Shown: positions 25,391 through 34,953, counted from the first letter of the stretch. The stretch is 64,000 bases of DNA from Maribacter flavus (GCF_008386635.1 NZ_VUOE01000001.1:2223857-2287856); one strand, 5' to 3'. Numbers and translations are program-made. Notes: generated from the letters alone by a model not told the origin.

Positions 25391-25990
25391 TTAATCAACA
25401 ACGGCATCCCGCTCCTCAACCAATAGCATTATTTCTTCCGGACTTAAGTACAGGCGTTTGATCCTATTAACATACCTTTCAGTGAGTCCGGCCTTTTTCA
25501 GAATAAACTCCTTGGTCGCCAATATATAATCCTCCATACCATGGATTACGGCAAAGGAATCCGCCCTACGCTCCGCCTTCCGAATGTATCTTTTGGATGA
25601 TAGGTATCTGATACCAAAACCAATGAGATTGAGTCCACTGCGATTTCTAAAATCCATGATGTGGCCCAATTCATGGCCCAGCCAACCGATCATAATTTTA
25701 GAGGGAATGTCCTTGGTGAGATAGACACTATCGGCAATTTTGATTTTCTTACTGATTAATATTTTATACTTCCGGTTCTTTTTTCTACTAAAAACACTCC
25801 AAAATGCGGGTTGGGCCTGCATGGTCGATTTTTCAATGTGTTTCTTGAACTTGAACTCGATGGGCGTATTCGCCAGTTCCGGATAGTGTGACAAGGCTAT
25901 CAGGGCTTCCTCTTTAATTTCCTCGGGTATGATATGTGGCTGGGTGGCTTGCATAAATAGGATCGGTACTAGTGCGGCTATAAAGTTCAA
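25391..25990 (-). CDS. Secreted zinc metallopeptidase-like protein (HELGH)
   Basis: Contains WLGHELGHIMDF, the HExxH zinc motif, followed by a downstream acidic region AERRADSFAVIHG that could give the third ligand (AERxAD, as in M48-like enzymes). The start is uncertain: a TTG at 25990, 10 bp after the cls stop, would give a hydrophobic export signal (NFIAALVPILFMQATQ), while the first ATG is at 25954. Longer versions would run into cls. It follows cardiolipin synthase on the same strand and is probably co-transcribed. Substrate unknown. Confidence 0.65.
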   Translation of the reverse strand: MNFIAALVPILFMQATQPHIIPEEIKEEALIALSHYPELANTPIEFKFKKHIEKSTMQAQPAFWSVFSRKKNRKYKILISKKIKIADSVYLTKDIPSKIMIGWLGHELGHIMDFRNRSGLNLIGFGIRYLSSKRYIRKAERRADSFAVIHGMEDYILATKEFILKKAGLTERYVNRIKRLYLSPEEIMLLVEERDAVVD

Positions 25991-26000
25991 AATTTCGGTA

Positions 26001-27425
26001 TTAAAGTAATGGGCTAAAGAATTTAGCGAGACCCTCCATAAACTTGATGAAAATGGAACGCTTTTTAAAGGAAACCAATTCCAATTGGATGTCCTTTTTG
26101 CAATGGCCAAAGAATATTTCCTCGATTTTTTTGGCTATATCCTTATCATAAATTAGGACATTGGTTTCAAAGTTATGCTCAAAACTTCGGTAATCAAAAT
26201 TTCCCGATCCCACCGATGCGATTTCGCCATCAATGATAATAACCTTGCTATGGGAGAAATCAGGCCTCAGATAAATGTTCGCCCCAACATTAAGCAGTGC
26301 CTCGAAACCGGAGAACATACTGTACTTCGCCAACAACGAATCAGAAACCTTGGGGGTCAGGAGGTTTACTTCCACACCACTGAGCGAGGCTATTTGTAGG
26401 GCCTCCAAAACGGGCATCCCAGGAATGAAATAGGGGTTGGCTATGCATATGCTTTTTTTCGCGCTATTGATCATTGCCAGATATTGCTGCATGATAGCGG
26501 GATATTTGGAATCCGGACCACTGGATACCACTTGGGCGATACTTTCCCCTTTACCGTCAAATTTTGGAAAGTATTTGTCCTGTAACAAAAGGTCCTCATC
26601 ACTGGCAAAGTGATAATCTTTGATGAAAACCCGTTGCAGGCTATTCACTACGGGTCCCTGTAATTTAAGATGTAGGTCCTGCCACACCCCCAGTTCCGAT
26701 ATGGATTTGATGTATTTGTCCGATACGTTAAAGCCACCTGTAAAACCTACCTTTCCATCAATGACTACTATTTTTCTATGGTTACGATAGTTTAAGGTAA
26801 ACAGCAGATTGCCAAATCTTATGGGCATAGAAGAGAAAACCTTGACCCCTATATCCTTAAATCGCTTAACGACCTTCCCGCGTATGGAATGGCTTCCCAA
26901 AGCATCGTAAAGTATGCGAATTTCCACCCCTTCGGTTATTTTTTTGGAAAATAGTTCATAAAACCTATCCAAAAGGTCTCCTTTTTCCAAAATATAGTAT
27001 TGGATATGTATAAACTTTTCCGCTTTTTCTATAGCATCAAAAATGGCCCCAAATGCCGATTCCCCATCATTCAGGAGTTCTATAGTGTTGTTTTCATATG
27101 GGGCAAAATAACTGTTCTTTCTTATTAAGGAGGCAATCTTATCATGTTTGTAATTCGAAAAATCATGAACACTCTGTTCCCCGCCTTTAAGCTCCTTATA
27201 TGTTTCCGAATACAGCTTGCGCTTTTCAGTCTGCTTAAGCTTGAACAGTTTAAATTTCCTGCGGTTTATACCAAAAAGGTAGTATAAAATGGGGCCTAAA
27301 AAGGGGAGTATGATGACGGCAAGGGACCAACTGATCATCTTCGTGGAACGCTGACCATAGAATATAATGTTGACAATACTCCAAATGGTTACGGTAAAGT
27401 AGCCTATCCAAAGAAAGGTGTTCAT
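26001..27425 (-). CDS. cls: Cardiolipin synthase
   Basis: Membrane enzyme condensing two phosphatidylglycerols. 474 residues: two N-terminal membrane helices (about 3-50, the second ending FGINRRKFK), then two phospholipase-D domains each with an HKD motif: NHRKIVVIDGKVGFTGGFN (about 220) and HSKVIIIDGEIASVGSGNFD (about 395). Bacillus/ClsA-type layout. A second copy lies at 51607-53013 in the same window. Confidence 0.94.
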   Translation of the reverse strand: MNTFLWIGYFTVTIWSIVNIIFYGQRSTKMISWSLAVIILPFLGPILYYLFGINRRKFKLFKLKQTEKRKLYSETYKELKGGEQSVHDFSNYKHDKIASLIRKNSYFAPYENNTIELLNDGESAFGAIFDAIEKAEKFIHIQYYILEKGDLLDRFYELFSKKITEGVEIRILYDALGSHSIRGKVVKRFKDIGVKVFSSMPIRFGNLLFTLNYRNHRKIVVIDGKVGFTGGFNVSDKYIKSISELGVWQDLHLKLQGPVVNSLQRVFIKDYHFASDEDLLLQDKYFPKFDGKGESIAQVVSSGPDSKYPAIMQQYLAMINSAKKSICIANPYFIPGMPVLEALQIASLSGVEVNLLTPKVSDSLLAKYSMFSGFEALLNVGANIYLRPDFSHSKVIIIDGEIASVGSGNFDYRSFEHNFETNVLIYDKDIAKKIEEIFFGHCKKDIQLELVSFKKRSIFIKFMEGLAKFFSPLL

Positions 27426-27561
27426 TTTGTATCTTTAAAGGAATCAACAATATAATGTATTTTTTAAGTGTTTTTTGGCCCTGATAGCATAACCGACACT
27501 TTTTATTTGAAATGGGTCAAGCAAGGGCGGGATAGGATATTAAATTTAAAAATTAAAGAAA

Positions 27562-27966
27562 ATGGGCACCATCGCAATGGATAAAAGACAAATTACTTTA
27601 TACTATAGTTCTGAAAATACTATTGGTAAACAAATACACGCCTATGTTCAGTCTTCGAAAAAAAAGAATCTAGCCGTAGATATTTCAAAAACGGAGGTCA
27701 CAGGCACCCAATGGGTAGAATTGGCCGATGGTCTGAACAAGGATATCAAGGATTTGATCGCTATGGACCATCCGGATTTTTTAAATGTCTATGGGGAACA
27801 GGGACAGGACCTGGACGAAAACGATTGTATAAAAATCCTTCAAAAGGAACCACATCTTCTTAAGCACCCCATAGCGGTAAACGGGGAAAAGTACATAGTA
27901 TTGGATAATGCGGCGAGTTTTAAAAAATTCATTGCTCCGGATAGTGCCGGATTAAAGGAATCCTGA
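27562..27966 (+). CDS. ArsC/Spx-like thioredoxin-fold protein without catalytic cysteine
   Basis: 134 residues fitting the arsenate-reductase/Spx fold: N-terminal strand ITLYYSSENTIGKQIHAY, a central helical insertion, and the C-terminal LLKHPIAVNGEKYIVLDNAA block that matches the ArsC family 'RPI...' strand. The Cys normally in the first loop (CxxC or Cx5R) is replaced by SSENTIG, and the only Cys is near 95 (NDCIKIL). Arsenate reduction is therefore unlikely; a regulatory or binding role is possible. Met6 could also be the start. Confidence 0.6.
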   Translation: MGTIAMDKRQITLYYSSENTIGKQIHAYVQSSKKKNLAVDISKTEVTGTQWVELADGLNKDIKDLIAMDHPDFLNVYGEQGQDLDENDCIKILQKEPHLLKHPIAVNGEKYIVLDNAASFKKFIAPDSAGLKES

Positions 27967-28027
27967 TTATTTTAATTTATTAGGGTGAACGGTTACTCCT
28001 TCGCCTAAATCTTCAACCCAGTAGTGA

Positions 28028-29587
28028 ATGAACTTTAAAAAAATCAGTATTTGGCTATTGGGGTTTTTAATACTTTCGATCGGACTCTATTTTTTCGCTG
28101 AATGGCAAATGAAGAAGGCGATTGCAGAATTCTTGGAACGGAAAGTGCCTTCCCATGTCCAATATTCCTATGATCAATTGGATATAAGCCTCATAAAGGG
28201 AAATCTGGATTTTGAAAATCCGGTCGTGAACAATTTGGGTAGGCAAACCTCCTCTTGTGAGATTTCAGCGAATATGGAAAAAATAGCCATCAAGGGGTTC
28301 AGTTATTGGCGCTTGTTCCTTAAGGGTGAGATCCATGCGACCGAAATCCTTTTGTCCAAACCCAACCTTACATTTAAGACCTGCCCTGCAGATACTACGA
28401 CCGCGTCCAAAGGGAATACGCCCATTCATTTATTAAAGCCGATATCCGTAAACACTATCACTTTGAAGGATGGCCATATGGAAATTTGGGATTCCAACGG
28501 GGAAAAGCAATTGTTGAACGTGGGCACCCTGGATTTTGTAATAAAGGAAGTCGCTACGGATACAGAAAAAATCAAGGACTATATCCCTATGGAGTTTGGG
28601 GAATACCAATTTTCATTCAATCAGATAAGTGGACCTTCCGGGGAATATGAGGAATTTGAGGTGGGGTCTTATCAAATGGATAACGAGTCTATAGAAATTA
28701 TGGAGCTTGAATTCAAAACGAAATATACACGCAGGGAACTCAGCGAAAAGATCAGTTACGAAAGGGACCATGTTTCATTAAAGGTTCCCGAAATAAGAAT
28801 AGAAAAACACGACCTAACCGTCATTGATGAAGTACTGGAATTGCAAATGGATACCGTGGTGGCTTATGAGCCCTTTCTTAATGTTTATAGGGACAAAAGT
28901 CTTATGGAAAACCCAAAAATAAGGCCATTATATTCCCAACTTATCCGGCAGTTGCCCATAAAACTTCAAATAAAGGGTATTGAACTGGCCAACGGGTTTC
29001 TCAGCTATGAAGAAGATGCCCCAAACAATGTACGACCGGGTGTCCTTACATTTGAAAACCTTGGGGCGCATATTAGTAATTTTTCAAATACGGAAAATGA
29101 AGGGGAAACCGTGGATATTAGAATCAACGCCAACTTTATGGGAAATGGGGAACTGGACCTCGACTGGAAATTTGATGTCTTTGACCCTAAGGAGACTTTC
29201 ATCATTTCTGGCGGATTGAGCAATATGGAAACTTCCACTTTAAACGATTTTTTGGTGCCAAATGCCAGATTACGGGCCCAGGGAACCATAGATCAGATGT
29301 TTTTTACCTTAAGTGGCGGGGATTTTATGGCACAGGGCGATATCAAAATGAACTACGAGGATTTTAAACTGGAACTTTTGAACAAAGAGAGAAGCCACGT
29401 AAAAAAGATTATGTCATTTATAGGTAATCTGTTTATCAATGACGGTTCCAAGGTTGATGACGATGGTTATCGACATGGAACAATGGAAGTGGAAAGAAAT
29501 CGGAACAAGTCTTTTTTCAACTATCTATGGGTCGGTTTGGAAGACGGATTAATTGATGTGGTTACCGGAAGTGGGAAAAGGAAGTGA
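28028..29587 (+). CDS. AsmA/DUF748-like periplasmic membrane protein
   Basis: 519 residues. One N-terminal membrane helix (about 6-24), then a large, beta-rich extracytoplasmic region with repeating LxFENPVV..., LTFKTC, GHMEIWDSNGE and GELDLDWKFDVFDPK strands, as in AsmA/TamB-related bridge proteins that carry lipids between membranes. Assignment rests on general pattern only. It ends at a shared convergent terminator. Confidence 0.6.
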   Translation: MNFKKISIWLLGFLILSIGLYFFAEWQMKKAIAEFLERKVPSHVQYSYDQLDISLIKGNLDFENPVVNNLGRQTSSCEISANMEKIAIKGFSYWRLFLKGEIHATEILLSKPNLTFKTCPADTTTASKGNTPIHLLKPISVNTITLKDGHMEIWDSNGEKQLLNVGTLDFVIKEVATDTEKIKDYIPMEFGEYQFSFNQISGPSGEYEEFEVGSYQMDNESIEIMELEFKTKYTRRELSEKISYERDHVSLKVPEIRIEKHDLTVIDEVLELQMDTVVAYEPFLNVYRDKSLMENPKIRPLYSQLIRQLPIKLQIKGIELANGFLSYEEDAPNNVRPGVLTFENLGAHISNFSNTENEGETVDIRINANFMGNGELDLDWKFDVFDPKETFIISGGLSNMETSTLNDFLVPNARLRAQGTIDQMFFTLSGGDFMAQGDIKMNYEDFKLELLNKERSHVKKIMSFIGNLFINDGSKVDDDGYRHGTMEVERNRNKSFFNYLWVGLEDGLIDVVTGSGKRK

Positions 29588-29596
29588 AAGGGCATA

Positions 29597-29622
29597 AAAA
29601 AAGAGGGCATGGCCCTCTTTTA
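29597..29622. terminator. Convergent hairpin terminator
   Basis: AAGAGGGC / GCCCTCTT stem with a three-base loop flanked by A-run and T-run, between the AsmA-like gene and the small lipoprotein that faces it. It can serve both strands. Confidence 0.85.
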
Positions 29623-29638
29623 AGTTTGTGAATTTATT

Positions 29639-29821
29639 TTAATGGTCATCGGCCACATCTTCTACGGCATCTTCCACTTCTTCGACTCCGTCTTCAATAT
29701 CTTCGCCTAATTCCTCTACGCCATCTTCAATTTTCTCACCAGCCGATTTTTCTTCTCGACAACTTAATGCAATTCCAACCGTCATTAGACAGAACAGGAA
29801 CATTAATAATGACTTTCTCAT
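29639..29821 (-). CDS. Small acidic lipoprotein-like protein
   Basis: 60 residues. Signal with lipobox-like IALSC (Cys21), then a highly acidic tail of Glu/Asp-Asp-Gly-Val-Glu-Glu repeats (about 33-60) likely to form an amphipathic helix. It is adjacent to a DUF1328 gene and other stress genes. No function is recognised. Confidence 0.7.
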   Translation of the reverse strand: MRKSLLMFLFCLMTVGIALSCREEKSAGEKIEDGVEELGEDIEDGVEEVEDAVEDVADDH

Positions 29822-29870
29822 CGTTTTTAATTTTGGGTTATTAATCTGTTAAAGGTTGTTTTTAGGTAAT

Positions 29871-30032
29871 TTAAACCACTTTTTTTCCTCTAATAAGTGA
29901 AATAAGAAAAAGTACTATGAAAATAAAGAAAAGTACTTTCGCTATACCCGCGGCTCCTGCCGCAATACCGCCAAATCCTAAAATTCCTGCTATGATGGCT
30001 AGTACTATAAATATAATTGTCCATTTTAACAT
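29871..30032 (-). CDS. DUF1328 (YtjA) small membrane protein
   Basis: 53 residues ([20 protein letters not shown]... ending [12 protein letters not shown]). Two hydrophobic helices separated by the Gly/Ala-rich [12 protein letters not shown], the family hallmark. The family is stress-associated and of unknown function. It is 49 bp upstream of the small acidic lipoprotein and probably co-transcribed with it. Confidence 0.85.
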   Translation of the reverse strand: MLKWTIIFIVLAIIAGILGFGGIAAGAAGIAKVLFFIFIVLFLISLIRGKKVV

Positions 30033-30283
30033 AATATGTGTATTTATTGGTTAATGTACTAAAAGGTCACTCCCTTTTTCCATACCCAAAGATGATACTA
30101 ATTGTCTGATAGTCTTTGTTGTATAAACGTTATCCTTGACTCATTCAAATAATAGTTTATTTTGGTGTTTTGAGAGATTTATTTTGGAGCTGGTCACCCT
30201 TTAACCTTGTTCATTACAGTTGAATTGATAAGCGAATCATGATTAAAATTTGTTTTATCTTGTACGCATATCACATAATACTA

Positions 30284-31327
30284 ATGGCCGAAAAAAAAGA
30301 ACTTAAGGAACTTAGCCTAGTAGACGTTGTCAAGGATATTGCAGGTCGTTTAAAAGTTGATTACGAAACCGAAAACAATGAGATTTGTATTGATATCCCA
30401 AAGGAATCCGGTACAGGTACCATCATGGCCATGTCATTTTCCCATGGGGTGGCATTGATGGATTTAGATGTGCGATTAAAGGAGGAGGTTCGTTTTGAGC
30501 TCAACCCATCTTTGGTGCAACCATTGGAAATTATCTATAACAAAGAGTCCAGTTTTGTCCATAGGTTTAACGGCAAGGAAGATGCCCATGAGATACGGCA
30601 TTTGGAGAGCGCAATGATATCTAGCAATGGAAAACATAGTAATATGGTAATTCTACCGGCGGTAGAACCTATTTGTTTTTTTAACATTGAAATCAACCGT
30701 AAAAGGTTCGAGGAAAAAATAGGGGATTTTCTGCCGGATATGGATTCTGACCTTGAAGCCCTTTTTAGGGATGTGAACGGGGTCAACCTTTTTTTTTATA
30801 AGGCCAATTATAGTTTGGACATCGCCAAGTGCATTGAGGAAATAAAGCAGTGCGAATTATCCGGTTTTCCTAGGAGTGTTTTTATCGAAGGGAAGTGTTA
30901 TGAAATTGTGGCCCATCACTTAAGACAGTATGTGGATGATTCTTCAGATCCAGATAATAGAAAAATACTAAGACAGGCTACCGTTAAAAAGTTGGAAGAG
31001 GCCGCGGAAATCATTTCCAGTGAATTAGATCAGGTAGACAATATCATCGCGCTGGCCAAAAGAGTCGGCCTTAACCAAAATACCTTACAGAACGGTTTTC
31101 AACATCTTTACGGAATGTCAGTAAACAATTACATCAGAAACGAGCGTATGGAAATGGCGAAGGGATTGATGGAAAGGACCGATCTCAACATAACTGAGAT
31201 TACCTATAAAATTGGCATCAACTCAAGAAGTTATTTTTCAAAGCTATTTAAGGAGCGCTATGCCATGACACCCACCCAGTATCTAAAAATATTAAAGCCT
31301 CAAAAAGAGCGTTCGAAAACCACTTAA
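30284..31327 (+). CDS. PchR-like AraC-family transcriptional regulator (paralogue 1)
   Basis: 347 residues from ATG 30284; the 15 codons before it overlap a plausible promoter (TTG near 30220-30227 and AAAATTTG at 30245). An N-terminal ligand-type domain is followed by a C-terminal double HTH (from about 245), with QNTLQNGFQHLYGMSVNNYI and TEITYKIGINSRSYFSKLF. It shares its layout with regulators at 31490, 33431 and 40206: an early GxGxI...G..L.D.D.. block and the same HTH. The N-terminal KGxCxH motif of its relatives is replaced here by EIIYNKESSFVHRF. Confidence 0.85.
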   Translation: MAEKKELKELSLVDVVKDIAGRLKVDYETENNEICIDIPKESGTGTIMAMSFSHGVALMDLDVRLKEEVRFELNPSLVQPLEIIYNKESSFVHRFNGKEDAHEIRHLESAMISSNGKHSNMVILPAVEPICFFNIEINRKRFEEKIGDFLPDMDSDLEALFRDVNGVNLFFYKANYSLDIAKCIEEIKQCELSGFPRSVFIEGKCYEIVAHHLRQYVDDSSDPDNRKILRQATVKKLEEAAEIISSELDQVDNIIALAKRVGLNQNTLQNGFQHLYGMSVNNYIRNERMEMAKGLMERTDLNITEITYKIGINSRSYFSKLFKERYAMTPTQYLKILKPQKERSKTT

Positions 31328-31489
31328 TCTATTGAGTCACAGTTGAGCAAATAGTGACTCCATTTGTTTTTTTAACAAAATTTTTACCCCCAAAGCATCG
31401 CAATTGTGTTAATCAACGTTTCATAATTGTTAACCGAAACTATAAAATTCCAATTTCTTTGCATTAGTTGTTTTTAAGTTTAAATAGCT

Positions 31490-32518
31490 ATGAAAGAGAT
31501 TCTTATAAATAGTGTGAGGGATGAAGATATGCTTCTTGGCTTCAAAGAGAACCTTAAAGGGTCTTTGCAAGAACAATGGGGAGAACGTGTAGTTACCTTT
31601 GATAATGAGCTAGGAAAGGGTATTATTAGGAGTATGGAGTTTGATTGGGGCGTATCATTGTTTGATTTGGACCTTACTTTTTTTGATGACATTAAGCTTA
31701 CCGTAAAATCAAAGGGAGTTTCACCCTTGGAGTTCATTTTTATTTCAAAAGGTGGACTTACATATAAGGAGGGCCATTTGGGCGAAAAATTGGAGTTGGA
31801 ACAATTCCAAAACATCATTATTTCACCGGAACGATTTCAGGAAAAAAACTTCATTTTTCCATCTAATAAAGAACTAAAGGTGAATATGATTAGAATCTTC
31901 AAGAAGGAATATTTGAAAAAAAAGAATAATAATGTCAGTCACTTAAATGAACTGTTATTGTCCGTATTCAAAGATGAAAAAAACATTATTCCTTATTCCC
32001 ATGGAGGTAGTTATAGCCTAAAAATAGCCAATGAGGTAAAGCAGTTGGACAATGTTCATGAGAGCGGCATAATGCGGACCTTGTCCATTGAAGGGAGGAT
32101 TTACCTAATTCTTTCATTACAACTATTGGAACATCACAATTTTGAAACCAAGGAATGTGCAATGGAATCACTGTCCAAGGAGGACATCAAAAAAATAAAC
32201 ACGCTTTCAGAGTATATTATAGATAATATATCGGGAACCATTTCTATCGAGGTACTTTCAAGAAAATCTGGATTGACTCCCAAAAAATTACAATTGGGCT
32301 TCAAGTTACTCTATTCCAAAACCGTAAACGAGTATATTAGGCAACTAAAATTGGAAGTCTCCAAAGATTATTTAAAGAATAGTGATCTTACGGTTTCTGA
32401 AATCGTTTACTTGGTAGGTATCAAAAGCAGAAGCTATTTTTCCAAAATTTTTCAAGAATCCTATGGAATCCTACCAACGGATTATCGGAAATACCTAAAA
32501 ACGGGAAAGATTGATTAA
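31490..32518 (+). CDS. PchR-like AraC-family transcriptional regulator (paralogue 2)
   Basis: 342 residues. The N-terminal sensing domain contains GKGIIRSMEFDWGVSLFDLD; C-terminal HTH1 is SIEVLSRKSGLTPKKLQLGF and HTH2 VSEIVYLVGIKSRSYFSKIF. It is 162 bp downstream of paralogue 1 on the same strand, with its own spacer. The convergent SRAP-like gene ends one base after its stop, so the two 3' ends abut. Confidence 0.87.
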   Translation: MKEILINSVRDEDMLLGFKENLKGSLQEQWGERVVTFDNELGKGIIRSMEFDWGVSLFDLDLTFFDDIKLTVKSKGVSPLEFIFISKGGLTYKEGHLGEKLELEQFQNIIISPERFQEKNFIFPSNKELKVNMIRIFKKEYLKKKNNNVSHLNELLLSVFKDEKNIIPYSHGGSYSLKIANEVKQLDNVHESGIMRTLSIEGRIYLILSLQLLEHHNFETKECAMESLSKEDIKKINTLSEYIIDNISGTISIEVLSRKSGLTPKKLQLGFKLLYSKTVNEYIRQLKLEVSKDYLKNSDLTVSEIVYLVGIKSRSYFSKIFQESYGILPTDYRKYLKTGKID

Positions 32519-32519
32519 T

Positions 32520-33203
32520 TCAATACCCTAAGAAAATAGAAGGGTTGTACTCCAAATTATCATAGTTATAATATGTTTCTGATATGGATATGGCGTTATA
32601 GTCTTGCTGTATTGGCTTTTTTAATAATTGCCGAGTTCTCATAGGAGTTGTTTTTACATCAAGCCATTCGTCCTTTTCATCCATTGAAATGCTAATGGGC
32701 ATGCTATCCACACCGTTCTGTATTTTTTTCATAAAGTCGTTGGATTTTCCAACCAAAAGCGCGCAGGTAATAAACCCATCTTCCAACACAGTGTAGATAC
32801 CTGCGAGAAAAAAGGGATCGCCATTCTTGAGCCCTACCTTAAAATGATAGGCTGTGCCATTTTCAATGAACGTTGTAAAAAATCCTGTAATAGGTATCAA
32901 ACACCTTCTAGCCTCCAATGCATCTGAATACCATAATCCAGAATCCATGGAAGTTTCATGAAAATTTAAGGTGTTGAAATTATTCTGAAATATACTCCAG
33001 TCTGCTGTGTGGCTTTCAGGTAAAAGTCCCCAGATGGCCAATGAAAGTTCACTTTTTTCTTCCATGGTAATGATTGGAATGGAAACCTCTTTTAATCCAT
33101 GTATGATACCTTGTTGTTTGTAAAGGTTTGGATATTTAAAAGAGGCCTTAGTCATTCTTTCCAATGTCTCCCGCTCCGCTGTATTCGATAGTTTAAAATA
33201 CAT
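32520..33203 (-). CDS. SRAP (YedK/HMCES)-like protein lacking catalytic residues
   Basis: 227 residues from the ATG at 33203, chosen because GAGGAGG precedes it by three bases, an unusually strong site for this phylum. Fold landmarks of SOS-response-associated peptidases are kept: LSLAIWGLLPES (usually ...WGLiP.W), ARRCLIPITGFF (usually RCLIPadGFYEW), CALLV (usually ilT..A) and SMPISIS (usually RMPviL). The catalytic Cys2 is Tyr, the Asn-Ala-Arg-Glu-Thr loop is NFHET, the GFYEW Glu is lost (GFFTTF), and the His before RMP is absent. It cannot form the usual thiazolidine link to abasic DNA; a DNA-binding or structural role is possible. Confidence 0.72.
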   Translation of the reverse strand: MYFKLSNTAERETLERMTKASFKYPNLYKQQGIIHGLKEVSIPIITMEEKSELSLAIWGLLPESHTADWSIFQNNFNTLNFHETSMDSGLWYSDALEARRCLIPITGFFTTFIENGTAYHFKVGLKNGDPFFLAGIYTVLEDGFITCALLVGKSNDFMKKIQNGVDSMPISISMDEKDEWLDVKTTPMRTRQLLKKPIQQDYNAISISETYYNYDNLEYNPSIFLGY

Positions 33204-33430
33204 ATGCCTCCTCAATTTTACAGATGCAAGTAAGCTATTTTTTAATCTTGGTTTTGATTGAATCACCAAAAAAGCTAACCCATTAAAAGTAAGGAGCTTA
33301 TTTGGATGAAAAAGGCGGTGTTTTACTGTATTTCGTTAAAGATTTATGGTATTTCGGCAATGGTCCAAATAAATTAGGTTTAATTTTAAAATAGGGTAAA
33401 ATCCTACACAATCTTAAAAATAGTACCAAT

Positions 33431-34468
33431 ATGAAAACACGCAGAAGAAATGCTTTGCACGAGCTAAACCTCTTGAATGAGAGGTTTAAAGGTGAAGTTA
33501 CAAATGACAAGGGAGTTCCAGTGTTGGTTGTAGATTCATCCATTGGCTCAGGACAAATTAATATAGTAAATCTGGATAATGGCCTTATGGCCATGGAATT
33601 CGACCTATCCTTAAATAAGGATTTTGAACTCCCGATGGATAAACCGGACAACGATACCGTATTTATGTTTTACTGTCTTAAAGGCAATTGCTTTCACAAA
33701 TTCAGTGGTCATGAAATCGTGACCAAATTGGAGGAGTTACAGACCGGGGTGGTTTTCGATGATAATGAACACAACACAAAATTAATCTTTAAAAGGGACG
33801 AGCATGTAATATTCAATTGTCTAAGGGTCGACATGAAAGAATACCAAAAAGGCGCAGAAGAAGCGGAACTTGATACCGTGGTTTCCCTACTGAACTCCTA
33901 TGATAAGGAAATTATGGGTCGGCTACACGTAGGCAAGTTCAATTTGGAAATTGGCGAGCTTATTAAGCAATTGGAGGATGCAAAATATGCGGATTCCATC
34001 TCTTCACTTACTTATTTTAACGGCGTGTGTCACATGATTATGGCCAAGCAGATAGAGCAGTTTGAAGAAGACCTTGAAAAAGGCTTAAAGCCGGCTACCA
34101 CACTTTTGAAGAAGGAGTTGCAGATGATCAGCGAGCTTACGGATTACATCAACAATTATCCCGAAGCCGAACACAGTATCAACAGTATTTCGGAAAAATC
34201 CGGACTTTCCCCTTCCAAATTGCAGTTAGGCTTCAAGTTCATGCACGATGCCACCTTGGGGGAGTATATCCGGCTGGTTAGGCTTGACAAAGCGGAGGAA
34301 TTGATTCGGACAACCGACCTGAACATTTCGCAGGTAGTCTATTCTATAGGGTTTACAAGTAGAAGTTATTTCTGTAAAATCTTCAAGAAAAGATATAATT
34401 GTAGTCCCAAGAGCTATAAAAAAAGAGCGAACAAAACCGCATTGGAAAAAGAAAAGAAGGCTGCTTAG
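33431..34468 (+). CDS. PchR-like AraC-family transcriptional regulator (paralogue 3)
   Basis: 345 residues. Sensing domain with GSGQINIVNLDNGLMAMEFD and CLKGNCFHKFSG; HTH1 INSISEKSGLSPSKLQLGF, HTH2 ISQVVYSIGFTSRSYFCKIF. The Lys-rich tail ends right before a strong terminator. Same architecture as the regulators at 30284, 31490 and 40206. Confidence 0.88.
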   Translation: MKTRRRNALHELNLLNERFKGEVTNDKGVPVLVVDSSIGSGQINIVNLDNGLMAMEFDLSLNKDFELPMDKPDNDTVFMFYCLKGNCFHKFSGHEIVTKLEELQTGVVFDDNEHNTKLIFKRDEHVIFNCLRVDMKEYQKGAEEAELDTVVSLLNSYDKEIMGRLHVGKFNLEIGELIKQLEDAKYADSISSLTYFNGVCHMIMAKQIEQFEEDLEKGLKPATTLLKKELQMISELTDYINNYPEAEHSINSISEKSGLSPSKLQLGFKFMHDATLGEYIRLVRLDKAEELIRTTDLNISQVVYSIGFTSRSYFCKIFKKRYNCSPKSYKKRANKTALEKEKKAA

Positions 34469-34481
34469 CCTTCTTTTTTTT
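34455..34481 (+). terminator. Rho-independent terminator
   Basis: AGAAGGCT / AGCCTTCT stem, 4-base loop, then a run of Ts. It overlaps the last codons of AraC paralogue 3. Confidence 0.88.
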
Positions 34482-34503
34482 CAAAGCAAATCCTTAAGAT
34501 TAT

Positions 34504-34953
34504 CTATGCCAGGTCTTCCAAGGTTTTTATATTGGATAGACCATTTTCTATGGCCATTTTTTGGCTTCGTAGTACGGTGGATGTACTGCTAGGCAATGAG
34601 GTTTCCTTTAATACGTCTTCGTATTCCTCAAGGGCTGCCTTTTCTCCCCTAATAGCTTCCTCCAACATGGATTCCGCATCATCTGAAGTGAACATAGCTT
34701 TTATATCCATCCATGCCCTATGTGCCTTGCCTGTCAAACTATCGCCCTTCTCGACTTTTTGGCCAAAGCTAGCGATTTCGTCCTTTAGGGCATGTCCAAA
34801 ATCATAGCGTTGCTTTGCCTTGTTCTTAAAGTAGTTCTTTAGGGCAACGTTGTCCGTATTGTCTGCAGCTTTTTTAAAGCCTTTTTCGGCATCATAGGTC
34901 TTTTCCAAGATGTCGTTCAATTTATCTCCAACTTTTTCGGTATACGTACTCAT
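34504..34953 (-). CDS. PA2169/DUF2383 four-helix-bundle stress protein
   Basis: 149 residues, all helical: VGDKLNDILEKTYDAEKGFKK, YFKNKAKQRYDFGHALKDEI, DDAESMLEEAIRGEKAALEEYED and SQKMAIENGLSNIKTL. The EEAIRGEKAALEEYE motif is typical of this ferritin-like family, linked to envelope or desiccation stress but without a known biochemical role. Single gene facing AraC paralogue 3. Confidence 0.85.
   Translation of the reverse strand: MSTYTEKVGDKLNDILEKTYDAEKGFKKAADNTDNVALKNYFKNKAKQRYDFGHALKDEIASFGQKVEKGDSLTGKAHRAWMDIKAMFTSDDAESMLEEAIRGEKAALEEYEDVLKETSLPSSTSTVLRSQKMAIENGLSNIKTLEDLA

Noticed and set aside
25991-26110. A longer N-terminus for the HELGH metallopeptidase gene, overlapping cls by about 110 bp
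   Set aside because: The added residues lie inside the end of the cardiolipin synthase gene in another frame and do not resemble a signal peptide; a start just after the cls stop gives a plausible export signal.
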